In this document: one piece after another, positions 60,771-64,000 of the stretch
How the letters are laid out: each line of letters begins with the position of its first letter
Position numbering within the stretch: position 1 is the stretch's first letter
Assembly: GCF_034702125.1 (NCBI RefSeq)
Contig: NC_085858.1
Span: 347,001 to 411,000 of the forward strand
DNA from: Engraulis encrasicolus
Lineage: Eukaryota > Chordata > Actinopteri > Clupeiformes > Engraulidae
Length of the DNA: 64,000 bases
Reading direction: 5' to 3'
Notes under the pieces: generated by a model
Told to the model about the DNA's origin: nothing
The model's input: the letters and a program-made list of their open reading frames with translations, nothing else
Database searches by the model: none
Program-made: the position numbers and the translations under genes

Positions 60771-60926
60771 TAAAACAACAACAGTTTCCGGCCATGGCAG
60801 GTGGCTGCGAGTAAAGTCAGCTCTCGACTCAACCTGGTTTTAAAAGTTCTCCCGCGGTTAGAATCAATGGTTTTCTAGAATTGAAAGTTGGAAATTAAAG
60901 CGGGGAACTTTGCAAGGAGGTGAAAG

Positions 60927-61859
60927 ATGGGAAAGACGACGAAAGTGAAGGGAGCCACGGCAGGAACACCGCCGCACCAAAGTGAGCAAGCAACGCATGG
61001 TGAGACCAGTCAAGACATTATGGCCGAAATAAGAGAAATGATGCAAGGTATGCTCTCGGAGCTGAAATTCGAGCTAAAGTCGGAAATCAGAGCGCTCAAT
61101 TCAACTCTGCAAACGTTTCGCAAGGACATTTCAGAGCTACAAGAAAGAGTTTCTCAGGTCGAGGAATTTCACACCACGGCTAACGAAGCTATACGTCTAC
61201 TTCTAGCTGATAGGATCCGCCTGCGTGACAAAGCTACCGATCTGGAACGTAGGTCGCGGAGGTGCAACATTCGGATATATGGTTTGCCCGAAGACACAGA
61301 GGGCGGCTCAATGATCGATTTTTTGGAGCAGTTTCTCACGGAAAATTTAGCTTGGCCAGAGAATGAGCCTCTCCAAATCCAGCGCGCACACAGAGCAGCT
61401 AAACAGAAGCCTGAGGCAGGAAAGCCTCCACGCTCCATTGTCGCGTGCTTTCAGCAATTCAGAGTGAAAGAAAGTGTGCTGTCGCTGGCTTGGCAAAAGA
61501 AGGTTTTCATTGAGGACATTCAAATTTATTTTGACCATGATTATGCACTCGAGGACGTCGAGAAGCGCAAAGCCTACAAGGAAATCAAGAAAGCTCTCAA
61601 GGTGAAAGGGATTCGCTTCCAAACTCCACACACCAAGATGCGCGTTCACTGGGGCGCCGGAGCAGAGGTCTACAACAGCGCGAGAGAGGCAGCGAAGGCA
61701 CTAAACAAGAGAGGCATCGCGGTGCCGGTGCCAACCGAGGAAGATCCAGGCACACGACTGACGAAGCTGATGGACTGCTCAGGATGGCAACGCGCAGGCA
61801 ACGACACCGCGGCGAATGCGAGGGAGAAACTGCAGCGATACAGAAGAGTATCAGACTAG
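60927..61859 (+). CDS. L1 ORF1 protein (RNA-binding)
   Basis: 310 codons. ORF1p trimerises and coats the L1 RNA. A coiled-coil-like stretch with heptads runs over about residues 28-110 (IREMMQGMLSELKFELKSEI onward). An RRM-type domain follows, with NIRIYGLPE at 114-122, and a basic C-terminal domain (about 195-275; KKALKVKGIRFQTPHTKMRV). Start chosen at MGKTTKVKG, the first in-frame Met. No stops or frameshifts. The tail after about 280 is charged and unrecognised. Confidence 0.9.
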   Translation: MGKTTKVKGATAGTPPHQSEQATHGETSQDIMAEIREMMQGMLSELKFELKSEIRALNSTLQTFRKDISELQERVSQVEEFHTTANEAIRLLLADRIRLRDKATDLERRSRRCNIRIYGLPEDTEGGSMIDFLEQFLTENLAWPENEPLQIQRAHRAAKQKPEAGKPPRSIVACFQQFRVKESVLSLAWQKKVFIEDIQIYFDHDYALEDVEKRKAYKEIKKALKVKGIRFQTPHTKMRVHWGAGAEVYNSAREAAKALNKRGIAVPVPTEEDPGTRLTKLMDCSGWQRAGNDTAANAREKLQRYRRVSD

Positions 61860-62313
61860 GAGGATAAATGAGCATCTTAAAGGGCCAGCTCTGAAAATCG
61901 GCTTATAGTTGCCCGACCCCTTTTACTCCCCAAGTTTTTTTTTTTTTCTCCTTTACCCCATTGATCATAATATTTCAGTATTGATCATAACCAGGTAAAG
62001 TAACGAGGAAACCTTGGACAATGTTGGACATTGGTGGGTTTTTACCACTAAAGGGAGCCCCATCTCCAGTTGGGTTAACCTCTCCTCTCCTTCCAGCAGG
62101 AGATAGAGGGAGTCTTCTTTTTCCCTCACTAATGGAAGTCTTTGTTGGTTGCTGTTCAGTAGCAAGTTTATGTCTTTTTTGTTTTCATTTTCTTTTTCTT
62201 TTTGTCATGTTAATAGGGGAAGTGATTATTATTATAGGAGGTAATGTTGAAGTGCTAGAATCTGGTCATGGTGCTTTAAGTAGACAATTTAGAAGATACC
62301 AGTAATTTAAAAT
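61860..62313 (+). other. L1 inter-ORF spacer
   Basis: 454 bp between ORF1 stop and ORF2 start, T-rich. A short frame at 62021-62305 has no recognisable motif and is probably chance. Confidence 0.5.
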
Positions 62314-64000
62314 ATGGTTAAGGTAATTTCCTTTAATGTCAATGGCCTTCTCAGTCCTGTTAAACGCACCAAAGTTCTGGCAAAACTCAAAAAAGAAAAC
62401 ATTGACATAGCCTTCTTACAGGAAACTCATATGTCAGACACAGAACATCTGAATCTCAAAAGATATGGTTTTAGGCATGTCTATTCAGCATCTAATGGTT
62501 CAAAACATACCAGGGGGGTCGCTATTTTGATCTCAGGCTCTGTGGTGTATGAACACTTATCAGCGATTAAAGATAAAGAAGGGAGGTTTATTCTGATTAG
62601 GGGAAAAATAAATGGTTTTCTCTATACTTTATACAATGTTTACATTCCACCAGGTACAAAATCACATTTCTACCAACAGATAATAGATAAAGCAGTCACA
62701 CAAACTCAGGGAACCTTGATCTGTGGAGGGGATTTTAATATAACTTTATTTCCAATGCTTGACTCCTCTAGCAGGCGGAACTCTCAATCTAAGAGGCTAA
62801 TTAAAAAGTTTCTTGACATCACCTCAGAGGTGGGGCTGATAGACATATGGAGAATTCACAACCCCTCAGTTCGAGACTATACCCATTATTCGTCTCCCCA
62901 TTCTTCTTATTCTAGAATCGACTATTTCTTCATGTTTGGGAAAGACTCTACTAAGGTAAATAGCTGTCATATTGGAACTATGGACCTCTCAGACCATTGT
63001 CCTGTTTATATGTCTGTGACAGGGGCCCTACGAGATAGCCAGCGAATATGGAAACTTAATTCCTCTATATTAAATAAGACCACGGTTGAGCAATTTAACA
63101 AAGACATTCTAAATTACTTAAAGGATAATGATAATGATACAGTTTCTCCTCCAATTCTATGGGATGCCTGTAAAGCAGTTATGAGAGGTAAGGTGATTGC
63201 TGTCACTTCAGCTCTAAAGAAGGAAAGGAATAAACGCCTTAGTGACCTCCAAATAAAACTTAAAAAACTAGAGATAGATCACAAACTCACCCAGAACCCT
63301 ATCATGGAAGAGGAGATAAAAAGGATAAGAAATGAAATAAACAGTATAATGGAATTAGAGATACAAAAGAAATTAATGTTCACTAAACAAAAATATTATG
63401 AAGGCGGCGGCAAATATGCTAAACTACTGGCTTATAAACTTAAAAAACAAGACGCAGAATCTTCCATTTTTAAAATAAGGGACCCCAAAACAAAAAACAT
63501 TTTACTAGAACCAATAGCAATTAGAAGATGCTTCAAGGATTACTATGCAGAATTATATTCTCAACCACAGGTCGACAATGATGACAGATTAATCTCTATA
63601 CTCCAACTACTTGAGCTACCATCTGTGTCTGAGGATCAAAATTCAAACCTGAAGCTACCTATTTCAACAGAGGAAATCACATCAGCTATTGGAAGATTAA
63701 AGGCTAATAAATCTCCAGGCGCTGATGGGTTTACATCAGAATGGTATAAAAATCTCAAAGGGTCCTTGACACCTATCTTATTGAAGACCTTCAATTGGGT
63801 TATGGAGAAGGGTGAAATCCCTCTGTCATGGAGGGAAGCCATCATTTCTGTTTTACCTAAGGCTGGAAAGGACAAGCTCAATTGTTCCAATTATAGACCA
63901 ATTAGCGTACTCAATATTGATTACAAACTATTTGCTTCTATTATTTCCAGAAGATTAGAGAACATTTTACCAAGCGTAATACATCTAGACCAAACAGGCT
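62314..64000 (+). CDS. L1 ORF2 (endonuclease and reverse transcriptase), partial at the window edge
   Basis: Reading from ATG at 62314, the frame is open for 562 codons up to the last base. The apurinic-type endonuclease comes first: SFNVNGL (6-12), FLQETH (34-39, catalytic E37), GGDFN (138-142), SRIDYFF (200-206) and LSDHCPV (225-231). A lysine-rich linker (about 290-400) follows, then the RT start with [18 protein letters not shown] (about 463-480) and [20 protein letters not shown] (about 526-545). The YxDD palm motif lies beyond the window. All visible endonuclease motifs are intact. Confidence 0.93.
   Translation, partial: MVKVISFNVNGLLSPVKRTKVLAKLKKENIDIAFLQETHMSDTEHLNLKRYGFRHVYSASNGSKHTRGVAILISGSVVYEHLSAIKDKEGRFILIRGKINGFLYTLYNVYIPPGTKSHFYQQIIDKAVTQTQGTLICGGDFNITLFPMLDSSSRRNSQSKRLIKKFLDITSEVGLIDIWRIHNPSVRDYTHYSSPHSSYSRIDYFFMFGKDSTKVNSCHIGTMDLSDHCPVYMSVTGALRDSQRIWKLNSSILNKTTVEQFNKDILNYLKDNDNDTVSPPILWDACKAVMRGKVIAVTSALKKERNKRLSDLQIKLKKLEIDHKLTQNPIMEEEIKRIRNEINSIMELEIQKKLMFTKQKYYEGGGKYAKLLAYKLKKQDAESSIFKIRDPKTKNILLEPIAIRRCFKDYYAELYSQPQVDNDDRLISILQLLELPSVSEDQNSNLKLPISTEEITSAIGRLKANKSPGADGFTSEWYKNLKGSLTPILLKTFNWVMEKGEIPLSWREAIISVLPKAGKDKLNCSNYRPISVLNIDYKLFASIISRRLENILPSVIHLDQTG

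Larger units (their letters stand above)
60771..64000 (+). mobile_element. L1-type LINE, 5' part through ORF2 RT (runs off the window)
   Basis: 5' UTR from roughly 60771 (start uncertain), ORF1 at 60927-61859, spacer, ORF2 from 62314 to the window edge. Both ORFs are uninterrupted, which points to a recent insertion. The 3' end, poly(A) and TSD lie outside. Confidence 0.88.

Overview
The window looks like teleost fish DNA. It has small exons with GT-AG introns, long CA/GT/CT microsatellites, many hAT and Tc1-type elements with clean target-site duplications (TSDs), an L1-type LINE and a Ty3/gypsy element. The palindromic octamer TAGGCCTA is strikingly frequent. I cannot fix the species; a clupeiform is only a guess.

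The one host gene I can support is on the minus strand: the 3' half of a T-type voltage-gated calcium channel alpha-1 subunit, best matched to CACNA1H (Cav3.2). Seven consecutive exons are visible, in gene order 49751-49681 (IVS4-S5), 48700-48622 (IVS5), 44754-44633 (domain IV pore), 37534-37214 (IVS6 and proximal tail), 28262-28094, 25579-25434, and 20461-19256 (last coding exon with stop). All six junctions keep frame with GT-AG sites. Upstream exons (domains I to IVS4) were not found in 49.8-64 kb and should lie further right.

Nearly everything else is mobile DNA. Left flank (1-18 kb): decayed repeats, a foldback at 3.1-5.5 kb, a short element with a hammerhead-ribozyme-like core at 7.05 kb, an L2-like LINE tail split by a miniature inverted-repeat element (MITE), an hAT inside a foldback (10.4-11.4 kb) and a 1,077-bp palindrome (13.2-14.3 kb). 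Introns at 20-37 kb: hAT elements at 22.4-23.9, 26.0-27.3 and 30.0-31.0 kb (the last inside two further elements), a TTA-flanked Harbinger-like element (32.2-33.4 kb) and a solo-LTR-like block (33.6-34.2 kb). The 7.1-kb intron before IVS6 is about 96% nested elements, including a Tc1 transposon (37832-39454) with an apparently intact DD34E transposase. At 45-48 kb there is a second hammerhead-family insertion and a large nested palindrome.

Right part: a young Ty3/gypsy element (49798-54863; LTRs differ at about 3 of 314 positions, TSD AAATG, two frameshifts in pol) lies 46 bp upstream of a channel splice acceptor. After that come a 650-bp tandem duplication, a 1.6-kb foldback (57.5-59.2 kb), and a plus-strand L1 whose ORF1 is intact and whose ORF2 stays open to the window edge.

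The most unusual items are the ~170-230-bp hammerhead-like insertions with 15-16-bp TSDs (7.0 and 45.2 kb), the foldbacks that share one core, the deep element nest in the channel intron, and the TAGGCCTA excess.
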